Part shown: positions 11,733 through 23,437 of the stretch, in pieces
Layout of the letters: each line of letters opens with the position of its first letter
Position numbering within the stretch: the stretch's first letter is position 1
DNA from: Siphonodentalium dalli
Taxonomy: Eukaryota; Mollusca; Scaphopoda; Gadilida; Siphonodentaliidae
NCBI GenBank assembly: GCA_032622095.1
Contig: CP136067.1
Location: forward strand, 45,983,549 to 46,047,548
Reading direction: 5' to 3'
DNA: 64,000 nt
Notes under the pieces: model-generated
What the model was told of the DNA's origin: nothing
The model's database searches: none
Seen by the model: the letters and a program-made list of their open reading frames with translations, nothing else
Translations under genes and position numbers: made by a program

Positions 11733-13215
11733 TTTAAAAAAAGTCTCCACTCTGATATTTTCGAGAACATTTTTAGTTAGATGTGGCAATCAGAATGCGA
11801 TGAATCTTTGGGAAAATAATCTCTATTCCATGACCAACATACATATATATTATACATGCAACTAATCATATGGTGAGAGGCTACATGCTTGAGAGAACAC
11901 AAAATCGAATGGGAAGCGTCAACTTTCCAAAATAGCAAAATCAGGCTGTGACGAACACAACGCCCGGACCAGTCCAACCCAGTCCGGACCAGCCCGGTGT
12001 CATGAAAAGCCACCCACGCACGGACGGGGGTCGCGGTCACACAGAGGTGCCGCTATTAAGTTATTAACCCCCCAAAATGCCACCATCGTCGAATATGTTT
12101 GCCGCGCGAATGAAGCTAACAACCCGGACCGCCCCTGTAGTATCTAGGTGTGATTTTAGTGGCCGTAACAGTGCGGGGTGTCATGGAAAGCCACCCACAC
12201 ATGGACGAGGATCACGGTCGAACAGAAGTGCCGAAATTAACCCCCTTACTTGCCAAATTCAACGGGGGTTACAATATTGTGCCCGCAATAATTTTGGTGA
12301 TGTTGAATTGTTAGACTTCTCGGTTAATGACATTACGGACCTATCGTATGTAGATGGGCTTGGCACTTATGGCACCAGAGGGAATGAGCAGTCTACAAAA
12401 GAGTGGTTAATGGCACTTAATGATATGACATTCCTCATCTATTCATCCAGTGTCTACACATTACAACGAAGGCATGGCTTAAAACTAATCTCTTCTTTAC
12501 ACTAATCTTTAAATGAGTTTTCTTCAAGGAATAATCTGTTTCCTAATGTAATTACACAGTTTAAAGACATTTGCCTAATCACAAACTTCTTCTAAATTTG
12601 TATCTATTGTAATTATTTATCTGAATGTCCATAGAGGGAAAAATAAATACTGTTTAAACTAATCACAAACTTATAAATCGCGAAGACATTTGCCTAATCA
12701 CAAACGGAGACAAATGTCTTTAAATTGTGTAATTATATTTGGAAACAGAGATTGTTCCTTATAATTACAGCTCAACAGAATATATCAACACAAAAATGCA
12801 TTATGAGTTGGATAAATCGTAAAAAGGGAACTTTATTGAGACGTTTCCGCGACGTCACGTGTCGTCGTGACAAAATTCCTACGCTCATATGTCACATCGA
12901 AGTGATCCGCCCCTAATGCAGTTATCCTATTTAATTACAGTTGCTCTTTCTGAGCTAATGGCAGAATACTATAGCAAATTAGGTGGGTGTAATCATACCC
13001 GCATAACGGGTTTGTGACTTTTGACTAGACCACTACATTCGCAGAAACCGTGCTCACTCAAGCATGCAAGCACTCGACGGGGCGACATTTACTGACTTCA
13101 CCAGTCCTAATATAATAAATATACATGCCAAATTTCTCGATAATCGGCCACAGAATTATTGAGATGAAGTGCAATATGTCAGAGGAACCTTACTTAATAT
13201 GAAGCGTTTAGTTGT
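11733..13215 (+). repeat. dispersed repeat, copy A, about 1.5 kb
   Basis: It is collinear with 26881-27860. Shared landmarks include CAGAATGCGA (about 11795), CTACATGCTTGA (about 11881), CAGTCTACAAAA (about 12390), GGTTTGTGACTTTT (about 13009) and GTGCTCACTCAAG (about 13051). An internal segment, GTCATGAAAAGCCACCCACG and onward, is tandemly duplicated (about 12000 and 12178) and recurs on the minus strand at 16780-16960. An open frame at 12077-12505 lies wholly inside this repeat. The class is unknown. Confidence 0.65.
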
Positions 13216-13243
13216 TTTATGGTGTCAAATCCGACGGGACATC

Positions 13244-14310
13244 TTCAAACCTTTCTAAGCTAAACGGATTTTCCCAGTCAGTTAAAAAGTGTACATTTGA
13301 ATGATCTATTATTCATTTGAAGGGATATTGAGGTGATTAAAGCCGTCGACGGGTAAATAAATGGCAGAGGGGGCCCTATTTATTGATGGAAAGTTTTAGA
13401 TAAAAAGTTCTTTGGTCGATTGTTGAACGTATTAGCTGAACATTTCCTATGGGATAACTACTTATCAATGATGCTTAAGTATAGAAAGGGTTAACCTTAT
13501 TATCTGAACATTTCCTATGGGATAACTACTTATCGATGATACTTTAGTATAGAAAGGGTTAAACTTATTATCTGAACATTTCCTATGGGATAACTACTTA
13601 TCAATGATGCTTTAGTATAGAAAGAGTTAAACTTATTATCTGAACATTTCCTATGGGATAACTACTTATTAATGATGCTTTAGTATAGAAAGGGTTAAAC
13701 TTATTATCTGAACTTTTCCTATGGGATAACTACTTATCAATGATGCTTTAGTATAGAGTGGGTTAAACTTATTATCTGAACATTTCCTATGGGATAACTA
13801 CTTATCAATGATGCTTTAGTATATAAAGGGTTAACCTTATTATCGGAACATTTCCTATGGGATAACTACTTATCAATGATGCTTTAGTATATAAAGGGTT
13901 AACCTAATTATCTGAACGTTTCCTATGGGATAACTACTTATAAATGATGCTTTAGTATAGAGAGGGTTAAACTTATTATCTGAACATTTCCTATTGGATA
14001 ACTACTTATCAATTATGCTTTATTATATAAAGGGTTAACCTAATTATCTGAATATTTCCTATGGTGTAACTACTTATCAATGATGCTTTAGTATATAAAG
14101 GGTTAAACTTATTATCTGAACATTTCCTATGGGATAACTACTTATCAATGATGCTTTAGTATATAAAGGGTTAAACTTATTATCTGAACATTTCCTATGG
14201 GATAACTACTTATAAATGATGCTTTAGTATATAAAGGGTTAAACTTATTATCTGAACATTTCCTATGGGATAGCTACTTAGCAATGATGCTTTACTATAT
14301 AGAGGGTTAA
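13244..14310 (+). mobile_element. TTAA element (type 4) with a minisatellite-expanded right end
   Basis: The left end is TTCA-AACCTTTCTAAGCTAAAC, a mutated TTAA-CCCTTT terminus, and the right end is AGAGGG-TTAA. The left 180 bp (CCCAGTCAGTTAAAAAGTGT and onward) is shared with 34049-34262 and, inverted, with 63755-63891. The right part is a 13-unit, 68-bp array (13431-14310). Before the array the sequence folds back on itself: GGAAAGTTTTAGATAAAAAG near 13388 and CTGAACATTTCC near 13436. Confidence 0.7.
13431..14310 (+). repeat. 68-bp minisatellite, 13 copies
   Basis: The unit contains TATCTGAACATTTCC, TATGGGATAACTACTTATCA, ATGATGCTTTAGTATA and AAAGGGTTAA. The CCTATGGG landmark recurs every 68 bp from 13446 to 14262. 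Each unit carries the AAAGGGTTAA terminus of the host element, so the repeat unit includes the transposon end. 68 is not a multiple of three and stops are frequent, so it is not coding. Confidence 0.92.
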
Positions 14311-14610
14311 GGTTGTGAATGTTTTATTCAAAATCGCGTACTCATACATTGTATTTGAAGTCCCATATTTGAGGACAATGAATGTTCAAACTTTGACTGA
14401 CAAAGATGGAAACTATCACTACAATATCAACCAATGTTCCAGCAGTATCCTCGTGCATGAAATGTCTTATCAACCGTAGATCATGACACGGCTGAGCGCA
14501 CCCACACCAGTGTTCATGCTTCGCCAATTCTGATTTTTTTTGGTCAAATAAAAAAAAAACTTATATCCTTATTTTCTGGTCTCACAATTAATGAATATTT
14601 TTATAACTAA

Positions 14611-14670
14611 AATTCTATATATGTATGTCCATACCTTCAAAATTCTATATATGTATGTCCATACCTTCAA
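14611..14670 (+). repeat. 30-bp perfect tandem duplication
   Basis: AATTCTATATATGTATGTCC followed by ATACCTTCAA occurs twice head to tail without a mismatch, which suggests a recent replication slip. Confidence 0.95.
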
Positions 14671-16779
14671 CTATAGTCTTTAGAGCTCTTTATGCGCACC
14701 ATTGTTACTTGATCATATACCACTACCCACATCTACCATTCAACCTTATGACAGACATAGGATGGATTTGTGGTAATCATCATTACTGCTGTATCACATT
14801 GTTTGATAGTGTACTGCCATGAGTGCATATTGTTATCCATTAAGCCGCATCACATAATCAATTAGCAGATAATCATGCTATAAATTTGATTCTCGTGTCG
14901 CTTCCGTTATAAAATCAATTTGGGTTTTTGAATTAGATTTCCGATTTTGGGGTGACCGTTTTCGAGAAAAAAAAATGCCCATTGACCAATTGGCCTATGA
15001 GAACCTGAACCCTGCCCACTCCAGACCCAACTCTCCGCGAGCATGCCATGCATGTATTTCCCCTTGCAATGCAAATAGAGATTGTGTCAAAAGCATTCAT
15101 GGATGAGAGTGAACAGCACGAGCCGGTACGACCTTATGCATCTGCGCCATCCACCACTTTACCCTTGATGCACTAAAATATTAACGAACCCAAACAGTAT
15201 ACAATGAATCGAGTGCACTTGCGCAGTGTCGATGCGCGTGCTGCGCACGCCCCATAGGCATTTCCTATTCAATATTACATCGAATCCTTGGGGATCGAAG
15301 CATATTGTTAATGGAAAGCCGCATACATTAGTGTCCATCAAACGTGCCATGACTGCAACAAGGCTTCCTGGTTGTTTTAAAATTGTCCCTCGGTGACTGC
15401 GAAATTATATAATGAAACAATTTCTTTAGTAAAGCATGTGGCAGTGGGAGCTTGCATTCCCGTAGATGAGCTGACGTTAGCAATATGCTTTTTTTATTTT
15501 AAGCATTTTACTTCAGTGAGAGAGATATTTCAGTCTCAACAATCGATGATCTTGTCTGAACTTTCTGCAGGAAATTCTTTTGATTTTTGTGCAGCATGCT
15601 GTGAATGGGGGCTTTAATTCTTGAATTAACCTACTCATTCGGTTGATTTATCGATATTCTGGAATTTAGACATGATCGCTGATGCATGCATCGAAGCAGA
15701 TATTGAGCTGATGTCTATCGAATATCATTTTGTACTATCGTAATCCTGGTCTCGCCACAGCCAGCAGTGGTATCAAAGCTACAGTCGACACAACCAGTTT
15801 TCACGAGCAAAAACCAAGATGTCCAGGCGAGATACAATGTAAATATATACCGCAATCGATGATATACATATAAGAATGGCTTCCTTTTTGTCCATCAGAC
15901 CTCCAATAGTCTTCAACAGCCTGTATTGTTAGCAAGACATGCATGCACATGTGTCCCTACCGATTATGCCCATGCACTCAATAGAATGGGCAAATTCATT
16001 AAACATTGCGATAATTAAACATTTAAACGACCCTCTGAAACCGCCCATGCCAGAACTGTTGCCCTGGTTGCAGATGTTCCGGGTTCAACACTTAGCTCTT
16101 AACGTATATGCATTGTGAATGAACATTGCCGACTAGACTAGACTAGAATTGTCTGTCATGTTTTTTTGTTTGTAAATTTTAGCGAATGTAGAATAGCCGA
16201 ATGTGTGCCTATTAAACAGAGTGTAGACACAAGTTGGACTCCAAAGTTAGAGATAATGGAGTGCGGTTTTTTGCATATAGTTCCTGTCAATCTCTCAAAT
16301 GACCGCCTCAAAATGACCGCTTTTTTTTTTTTTTTTTACATTTTTACATAATTGGAACATATCGCATATTGTGAGGTTAAACATTGATTGTTTGAAATTG
16401 AGATTTCACGAATGGGGCGCCTCAAGGATGATTGTTGACTTTGCCAATGTGAAGACTCCAGTCGAGTGTTTATCGCCACTTCAAGCCCCGCACAATTGGT
16501 GAATTTGCCAGAATTGGAAACTTGGGATGCAATCAAGTCGGCGATGAGAATCTCTGCTCATTGTTTCCACAGGTCAGATATAATAAAATTCAATGACATT
16601 GAAGACTATTTTTGCAGCTATTTTCAATGTTTCTTCTAAAGGCCGAAAAACAATGCTATGTTCACGGTCTTTGTTGATTTAATAATAATATATAATGATC
16701 ATAGTACAATCATGGACTCAATATAGTTATATCACATATTTATAGTACGACACTTGGATCCGGGCTGCGTGTCTTATTA
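14671..16779. other. unassigned DNA
   Basis: Only simple features stand out: four tandem GACTA-type pentamers near 16129-16146 and a T17 run at 16321-16337. No gene is recognised. Confidence 0.5.
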
Positions 16780-16960
16780 TTGCGGGCATAATATTGCACT
16801 TCTGGCCACTTCTGAGAGACCGCGACACCAGTCCGTGCGTGGGTGGGTTTCCATGACTCCCGCTCTGTTATGACCACTAAAATCGTCCTAGACCCAACAT
16901 GGTCGGCCCGGACTCGTCCGGGCTGTTTGACCGGTCCAGGCGGGGTTTATTCACACCCAT
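16780..16960 (-). repeat. minus-strand copy of the copy-A internal repeat
   Basis: Reverse-complemented, the segment reads GATTTTAGTGGTCATAACAG, AGTCATGGAAACCCACCCAC and GTGCAATATTATGCCCGCAA. This parallels 12140-12290 of copy A. CCCGG-rich sequence follows in both. Confidence 0.6.
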
Positions 16961-17325
16961 AGTAATCGTTTCACCTATGCTAACATTATTATATCCAACC
17001 GGACCTGGCCATGACAGGACCTGTCGATGCGATTGTGTTGACATAAGTAGAATATTGCCATTCTGTTGTATATACAAATATTCGTTCCATGTTTTAGTTA
17101 CATGTAATTTTCAGCCTAAAACATGACTTCGATGTTTGTTCATAACATTACTGCAGAGTGCTGAACCAGTGTATCCCGGTTAGTGTATCGATTTAAAGAC
17201 GGTTAGACCGACCCTGCATAAACTCAGAGTGCGCACTAACGTCCATATGATGCGATTTTATGACGCTAATTAATCTCACCCCAGGAAGAAAAGAAGTGAA
17301 GGGCTAGTCGATTGTCGTTAACCAT

Positions 17326-17372
17326 CTGATGAAGGGAGCTGCGCTGGCGCAACACTAAAGACCCTGTGCGAA
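17326..17372 (-). repeat. degenerate end of a type-2 TTAA element
   Basis: TGATGAAGGGAGCTGCGCTG, then GCGCAACACTAAAGACCCTG, parallels the left end at 33198-33247 (CATGATGGGAGCTGCGTTGG, then GCATTAAATACCCTG). No hairpin follows, so this is a solo relic. Confidence 0.4.
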
Positions 17373-17534
17373 TACTGGACGTGACGTAAGCAATAGCATA
17401 GATGTATATTACAATTTCGTAGCAAGTAGCAGGTCTGTCAAATTAGAGTGGGGTTTCCTTCTCAGCTTAACAAATAAGTCATGCCTGACTACACATGCAA
17501 CTGTTCGACTGCATACTATAATCATGTCACAAAT

Positions 17535-17695
17535 AACAAATAATAAACCATGTGCCGAAATGTCTTCGGTGAAGTATCAAAACGGCCAAATGCTTGAGCC
17601 GAAACAACCAAGTGCCGACAACTCAGGTGCCGAAAAGTCCTGAAAACCAGGAGCAGAAACGTCCAGATGCCGAAACGTCATGCAACCGTCTTCGC
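17535..17695 (+). repeat. degenerate short tandem of a GTGCCGAAACGTC motif
   Basis: Variants of GTGCCGAAATGTC, GAGCCGAAACAACC, GGTGCCGAAAAGTCC and GATGCCGAAACGTCATG recur about every 20 bases, about seven times. The spacing is irregular, so this looks like an old simple repeat. Confidence 0.5.
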
Positions 17696-18394
17696 GATAG
17701 CAACGGGCGACTGGCCGTTTCTGTGAAATTACAACTAATCAACAAGCAATCAGTGTAAGATCAATAGAGATGCGACCGACCTTAACTGGCACACCTGCAC
17801 CTAGCTTTTGAGGACGGATTATCAACCGTGCGTGCTTACTGGATTTTGATCCGATATTGAACACTTCACGATGAATAAGTGTTGTCATTAGTTACATATC
17901 AGTGAGCATTTGACGGTGGACCATCCACCATCGAGGCGTTTCACAAGTTGTTTGGGCTATACACCGGGACGGATATGCATCCGTTGTGCTATATATGATC
18001 AAATCGCTGGTCACGGTGGTTCCACTGGACTGTACTCGTTAACGCAGCCAACCATGCGATTGGCTTTATATCCATATACGCGACACTAGCGACCCCTATG
18101 CGTAATCCAGTTTCCAACCGAGACCCATCGATTACCAGGAGCGACAATCGATCGCGCCCCATCTCCCGAGATTAACGTCGGATCACGCGATACGTATATG
18201 AACGCAGCGAGGGCCCTGTAATTTGCGTGGCATTTGACAGTTTGATTTATGCAAACAGACTGTCTACCGGAGATTCTTCCGCGCGTGTGTCTACTTACGC
18301 AGCAGGCCCGGCGGATGTGGATTATACGATCATCTGGAATGATAGTCGCCATTACTCACACCTTTTGTGGTGACACGAGACATTTAGCTGATGA

Positions 18395-19090
18395 CAGAGT
18401 CGTGAAATATTCACCGTGACATATTGCATTCTCCATGGCATCCTGTGCTTCACTCTATAAGAGGCACTGCCCATAATGACACCATTGACCGAGAAACATT
18501 GCGTTTTCGATGCCACCCGGTGGTTCACTTGGTAAATGAACTTACAACATAAGATCAACATTCACGGTGACGTATACTGAACTCTCATTGCCACCGGTAG
18601 TTCACATGGTAATGGACATTGCTATATGGGACCACCATGCATTCACGGTTATCTATTGAACTGCCGGTGGCACCGGTGCTTAACTCGGTCAGGATCAGTG
18701 CGCATTAATTGTCGGCCGTTCACTAGATAGGAGCATTGCCTATACTGCCAGCATTCACAGTGACATAATGCGCTCGCGGTGGTATACACCCGGTGTTTTA
18801 CTCGGTAAGGAACATTGCACATAATGCTACCATTCACCGTGACACAATGCGTTGGTGGTGGTTCACAAAGGGCACAATTCAACGTGACATAATGCATTAT
18901 ATGTGGCACCCGGTGGTTCACTGAGTTCATAATGCCACCATCCACGGTGAAGCATTGTAATGTCGGTAGTTCTCTAGGTAAGGATCATTGCCCATAAGGA
19001 CACCATTCACAGTGACAAATTGTATGTTTGCGGCGGTACCCGATGGTTCACTGCGTAAGGAACAATGCCCATAATGCCACCATTCACAGC
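18395..19090. repeat. degenerate 77-bp tandem array, about 8-9 units
   Basis: Landmarks CCACCATTCACGGTGACA, CACCCGGTGGTTCACT and AGGAACATTGCCCATAAT alternate through the region. Clear unit starts at 19001 and 19078 are 77 bp apart, and other units are shortened. Minus-strand open frames (18352-18561, 18649-18945, 18927-19109) carry peptide echoes, but 77 is not a multiple of three and units change frame, so the array is not a coding repeat. Confidence 0.75.
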
Positions 19091-20450
19091 AATGGCTAGG
19101 TGCGTTCAATTTTATACAGCACTTTTCCAGTTTCTTGCTCTAAGATGCTTTTACACATTACAAAATTAGGCAATTCATTTATTTGCCTAACGCATGTACC
19201 CACTGCAGCCTTTTCATATGTGTTGATTTAATTTGATGATTCTCACCATTATGACAAGCTGACTGGTACTCGTTTAACGCATGGGTTAAGCGTAACCGCC
19301 ACAGTATGGGTGACTTTCTCGAGTGTCACAACTTGGCACGATAATTGAAAAGCGTACGATTCGACAGTCACACGTCGCTTAATCTGACCAAGCCATTGCT
19401 GGATAAGGGGGTAGCCTGATTCCTCGACAAGATATGTATCTGGCCAAAATGTTTTGTTGCTTACCGACTGTATATATTTTAGTGGTTTGAAATAATTTCC
19501 TACTGCAATACCCCACCCGCCTGAATTTCCCTTCACCAATCAAACTATTGACGTCACCTGATGGTTTGTTTTTCTGCATTAATGTGGATTCCTTCCCTGG
19601 TTTTCCGGATGATTGGCGAACTAACTTCATACGCATGTAGTGCTAGTCGCTGAAAAATATTGATTCCACCTTCGCCGCAGCTGACAGAGATGTTTCTAGA
19701 AAGTGTCAGTTGGGACCTCGGGAATTTGGGTCGACATCCCTTAATATCCATCTCCCGGGGCGCACCAGATTGACATATCTTGTAAATCCATAGCAATACG
19801 ACGGTCCATTTTTAGCCCCTTGGATCATAAATGGCCTTTCGTGGTTGTCTCTTGGCTCCAAAGATTATAGTTTACACAGGCCCTTCAAACTGAGGACTAC
19901 GCTACCCAGCAATGACTAAAAGGCTGTTGTATTATAATACCTATATAGAAGAGGAGCGTGGGAGACACAGACGGAGATAAACTATCGTTCACGTGCTAAA
20001 CTTAAAATCTCGTTTGTATCCGAGCATAGATAAGCTTCAAAGTGAGAACAAATAGCGTAATCAAGTGCAATGTGAGCATGTTGTATTTCATTAAATTGTC
20101 CGAAAGAACAAGAGCAACGCCCAGCTGCCGGCAATTAAAAGTCGCTAACTGACTGATGATATGCCAGGTGATTCACGTCTACCGAGTCAATCACACGCAA
20201 GTCTGCAATTCCTGGCACCCGCGGGGCCGCGCGCGCTCTAAAACTGCATTTCAATAATTTAGAAATGAGTGAAATTTGTTTCATTGCCAAACGATTGCCG
20301 ATAAGGCGACCTACGCCTGCCCGAATTCTGTCGATATTTATGCCAATGATAATACTCTGGTCTTTGTGATAACCTCACATTCAAGAAATTGGGGTTTGAT
20401 GAAAATCTGCGCTATATGGCTTATTTTGATATTAAACATTCAGGATTGTT
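19091..20450. other. unassigned DNA
   Basis: Overlapping minus-strand open frames at 19249-19796 switch frame without a conserved motif, and I cannot assign them. A CG-rich patch lies at 20221-20237. Nothing else stands out. Confidence 0.45.
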
Positions 20451-20455
20451 CATTT

Positions 20456-21054
20456 TTCCAAATCTTCAGACTCCATCTGCCCGTATGATGATTGGATTTG
20501 TAAACATCTAGAATTGCCAGATCCTATCAATCGGTGTCATGGTTTATCTTTTTGTGGTTGATGCCAATCTCTACCAGAATATATATTGGCTCAACGAATA
20601 TCGTCGGTTACTCTGTCACATGACCGATTTTTGATTGGCTAAATCGCGGTTTACCGATATATCGTCAGTAACTCCGTTTCAATGCCGAGTTTCGGTCCGC
20701 TAAATCTTGGAACTTATGCATGAAACATGATACTCAGAATAACACGACCGAAACTACTGTTAACCCGTTCTTTACTACATGTACATATATTCTCACAACG
20801 GTTATAGCAGTATACATTGGAATGGTCTATTATTAATTTATAGGGATGTAAGTGTATTAAAAACAGAAGACAGACAGACGGAAAGCTAACATAGGTACAG
20901 CAGGATTTATATTCTTTGGTGGGAAATGTTCAGATAATATGTTTAACAAACGACCATAATATTTAGACATTTCTTTCCGACCCACCAATGAGTATTTAGC
21001 AAAGAAAGGGTTGATTAAGTATCAAAAAATCATCATTGTCGTCGTCACCGTCGC
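20456..21054 (+). repeat. local duplication, blocks Y1, X1 and Z1
   Basis: Block Y1 (20456-20655, containing TGTGGTTGATGCCAATCT and TATTGGCTCAACGAATATCG) recurs at 21628-21800. Block X1 (20903-21022, ATTTATATTCTTTGGTGGG and onward) recurs at 21490-21621. Block Z1 (21023-21054, CATCATTGTCGTCGTCACCG) recurs at 22066-22099. Y1-X1-Z1 here becomes X2-Y2-Z2 downstream, so the second copy is rearranged. Confidence 0.7.
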
Positions 21055-21442
21055 TTAACCCTTTACCCAACAGAAGGGCCCTGTGCCAATGCATTCTCTT
21101 ATATATGCGAGTCGACCATAGGTCGTCTCGCATATATAAGAGAATGCATTGGATTAACATATTAAGAATTATAAAATTGTTAAAGAATGTAAGAAAAAAT
21201 GGTAAAAAGTGTTAATGCATTCTCTTATATATGCGAGGCGACCTATGGTCGACTCGCATATATAAGAGAATGCATTGGCACAGGGCATAACTGTAACTAT
21301 CACAATGTGGTCAAGGAGCCGGTTCCAATGATATCCATATTTGTATGGTTCTATTGAGACAGACCCAAGATATTTTAGGCTGTTGAAGCTTTATTTGGCC
21401 GGTTTTGGCCGGTTTTGGCCGGTTTGTTGGGTAAAGGGTTAA
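21055..21442 (+). mobile_element. TTAA hairpin element (type 1), 388 bp
   Basis: The ends are TTAA-CCCTTTACCCAACA and TGTTGGGTAAAGGG-TTAA, with intact TTAA on both sides. Hairpins lie at 21085-21153 and 21211-21279. Compared with the 401-bp form it has lost bases of the poly-T and linker before the second hairpin, and has gained one extra GGCCGGTTTT unit near the right end. Its left flank is block Z1. Confidence 0.88.
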
Positions 21443-21489
21443 TCGTTATCGGAAGCACGAACTACCATTATGTCCATTTACACTCTGCC

Positions 21490-22099
21490 GTGAGTAGATT
21501 TATATTCTTTGGTTGGAAATGTTCAGATAATATGTTCAACAAACGACCATAATATATAGACATTTCTTTCCGACCCACCAATGAGTATTTAGCAAAGAAA
21601 GGGTTGATTAAGTATTCATGAATTTTTTCCAAATCTTTAAACTCCATCTGCGAGGATGATGATTTGGTTGGAAATATGTAGAATTGTAAGACCCTATCAG
21701 ACGGTATCATGGCTTGTCCCGGGTCTTGTTTGTGGTTGATGCCAATCTATGCCAGTATATATATTGGCTCAACGAATATCGTCGGTAGAGTTGTCACAAG
21801 ACCGATTTACGATCGCGGAACTAATGCGCCAGACATGCCAATCAGATCTAGATGGTCCACAGGTTGTTCAGTTGGCAAGGTGCATGGCACATTGGGCCAA
21901 AATGATCCGCCCAGAGCTGGTGAAGATGGTGAGAATTTCTGAAATATATATATATACGAATGGTTGCAGTAGCGATCTACTCTGACTGTTGAATGAACCC
22001 ATTGGTTTGAAGATGTACATTTAATAGGTACAAACAGCTTTGTTTATGGACGATTTCAGTTTTTTCAACAAAAATCATCATTGTCGTCGTCACCGTCGC
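21490..22099 (+). repeat. local duplication, blocks X2, Y2 and Z2
   Basis: X2 (21490-21621) directly abuts Y2 (21628-21800), whereas in the first set Y1 precedes X1 by some 250 bp. Z2 (22066-22099) ends at the same TTAA site as Z1. Block W, TATGTCCATTTACACTCTGC, follows both hairpin elements (21466 and 22508). Confidence 0.65.
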
Positions 22100-22510
22100 T
22101 TAACCCTTAACCCAACAAACCGGCCAAAACCGGCCAAAACCGGCCAAATAAAGCTTCAACAGCCTAAAATATCTTCGGTCTGTCTCAATAGAACCATACA
22201 AATATGGATATCATTGGAACCGGCTTCTTGACCACATTGTAATAGTTACAGTTATGCCCTGTGCCAATGCATTCTCTTATATATGCGTGTCGACCATAGG
22301 TCGCCTCGCATATATAAGAGAATGCATTGGCCTAAAAAAAAACCTTTTTTTAACACTTTTTACCATTTTTTCTTACATTCTTTAACAATTTTATAATTTT
22401 TAATGTGTTAAGCCAATGCATTCTCTTATATATGCGAGGCGACCTATGGTCGACTCGCATATATAAGAGAATGCATTGGCACAGGGCCGTTCTGTTGGGT
22501 AAAGGGTTAT
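22100..22510 (-). mobile_element. TTAA hairpin element (type 1), 411 bp, inverted orientation
   Basis: This is the reverse complement of the type-1 element. Hairpins lie at 22263-22331 and 22412-22480. The left end TTAA-CCCTTAACCCAACAAACC has one terminal substitution, and the right flank is TTAT instead of TTAA. One extra CCGGCCAAAA unit accounts for 411 instead of 401 bp. The left flank is identical to that of 21055-21442, but the element faces the other way. Confidence 0.87.
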
Positions 22511-23393
22511 GTCCATTTACACTCTGCCGTGAGTTTTGGGCGTACTTGCGCCACTCTCCGAGAAGTATTCCTGTCCGCGATATCACGTTACCATTTGATC
22601 ACGTTTAATTTCATGTTGGGTCAATACTAGGATTCCAGAAATAGCGCTTCAAGTGCCATCGGCAAACTACAGAAGAATGTGATGGACCGAAGTATATGCA
22701 AATAACACGAGGAGATTAAACCAATTCGGATCGGAGAGCTAACACCTCAATGTTTTACCCCCGGGAAGCAATCTTCGGACCATCGAGCAACAGTGTCGTA
22801 ATGGAATGAGTGCTACTGTGTCTCACGGAACCACTATTTGTTCAAATCGATCCCACATAATATTTGTTCTTATCAATTGAGCGTTTTCGACGAGGACCAT
22901 TCGGGAGATAATTTGAGAAAATAACATCTATTTGGAATTGGGGAATTGGTTCCGGCGCTGGCGAACTTCGACCTTCTCTATTTGCCTGATGGCAATAACG
23001 TAAACAGCGTAGTTTCCCTGCCATCGGATTAAGCATGCCCGTGTACTACGGATCGTGATGGGCATCGTGCATCATTTTCATTTTATTTATCTCCATTATC
23101 ATTTGCCAAGATGTCCATTCTATACGTGATACCATAATGCGCGTGAACTTTTGGCTTATACTATTGTATTACATTCAAACAATACCATACATGATACAAC
23201 AAAACGAATGGTATTGTATTCCTTGTGTGAAATAAAGTGGATTCGGCTTATATTTATCGTCTCAACAAACCTTTGATTCAATGGGAAGTGTTAACTTCCA
23301 AAAGAAATATTTTTGCGACAAAAAGTTTTTTTTCTTTTTGTTGGAAGCTCAAAATTTCAAATGATCTCTCTCCCTTTCTCTATCCCATTACAT

Positions 23394-23397
<4 letters not shown>
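22511..23397. other. unassigned DNA
   Basis: A small stem (CAATACCAT and ATGGTATTG, about 23180-23217) is the only structure noted. No gene is recognised. Confidence 0.45.

Positions 23398-23434
<37 letters not shown>
23398..23434 (+). repeat. (TC)n microsatellite, about 18 units
   Basis: A pure TC run, preceded by an interrupted pyrimidine-rich stretch. Confidence 0.97.

Positions 23435-23437
<3 letters not shown>

Noticed and set aside
12077-12505. 142-codon plus-strand frame
   Set aside because: It lies wholly inside dispersed repeat copy A and its tandem internal part, and copy B does not preserve the frame.
18352-19109. Minus-strand frames with echoing VNGxIMxNxPYRVKHR-like peptides
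   Set aside because: They come from the 77-bp degenerate tandem array. 77 is not a multiple of three and the echo changes frame between units.
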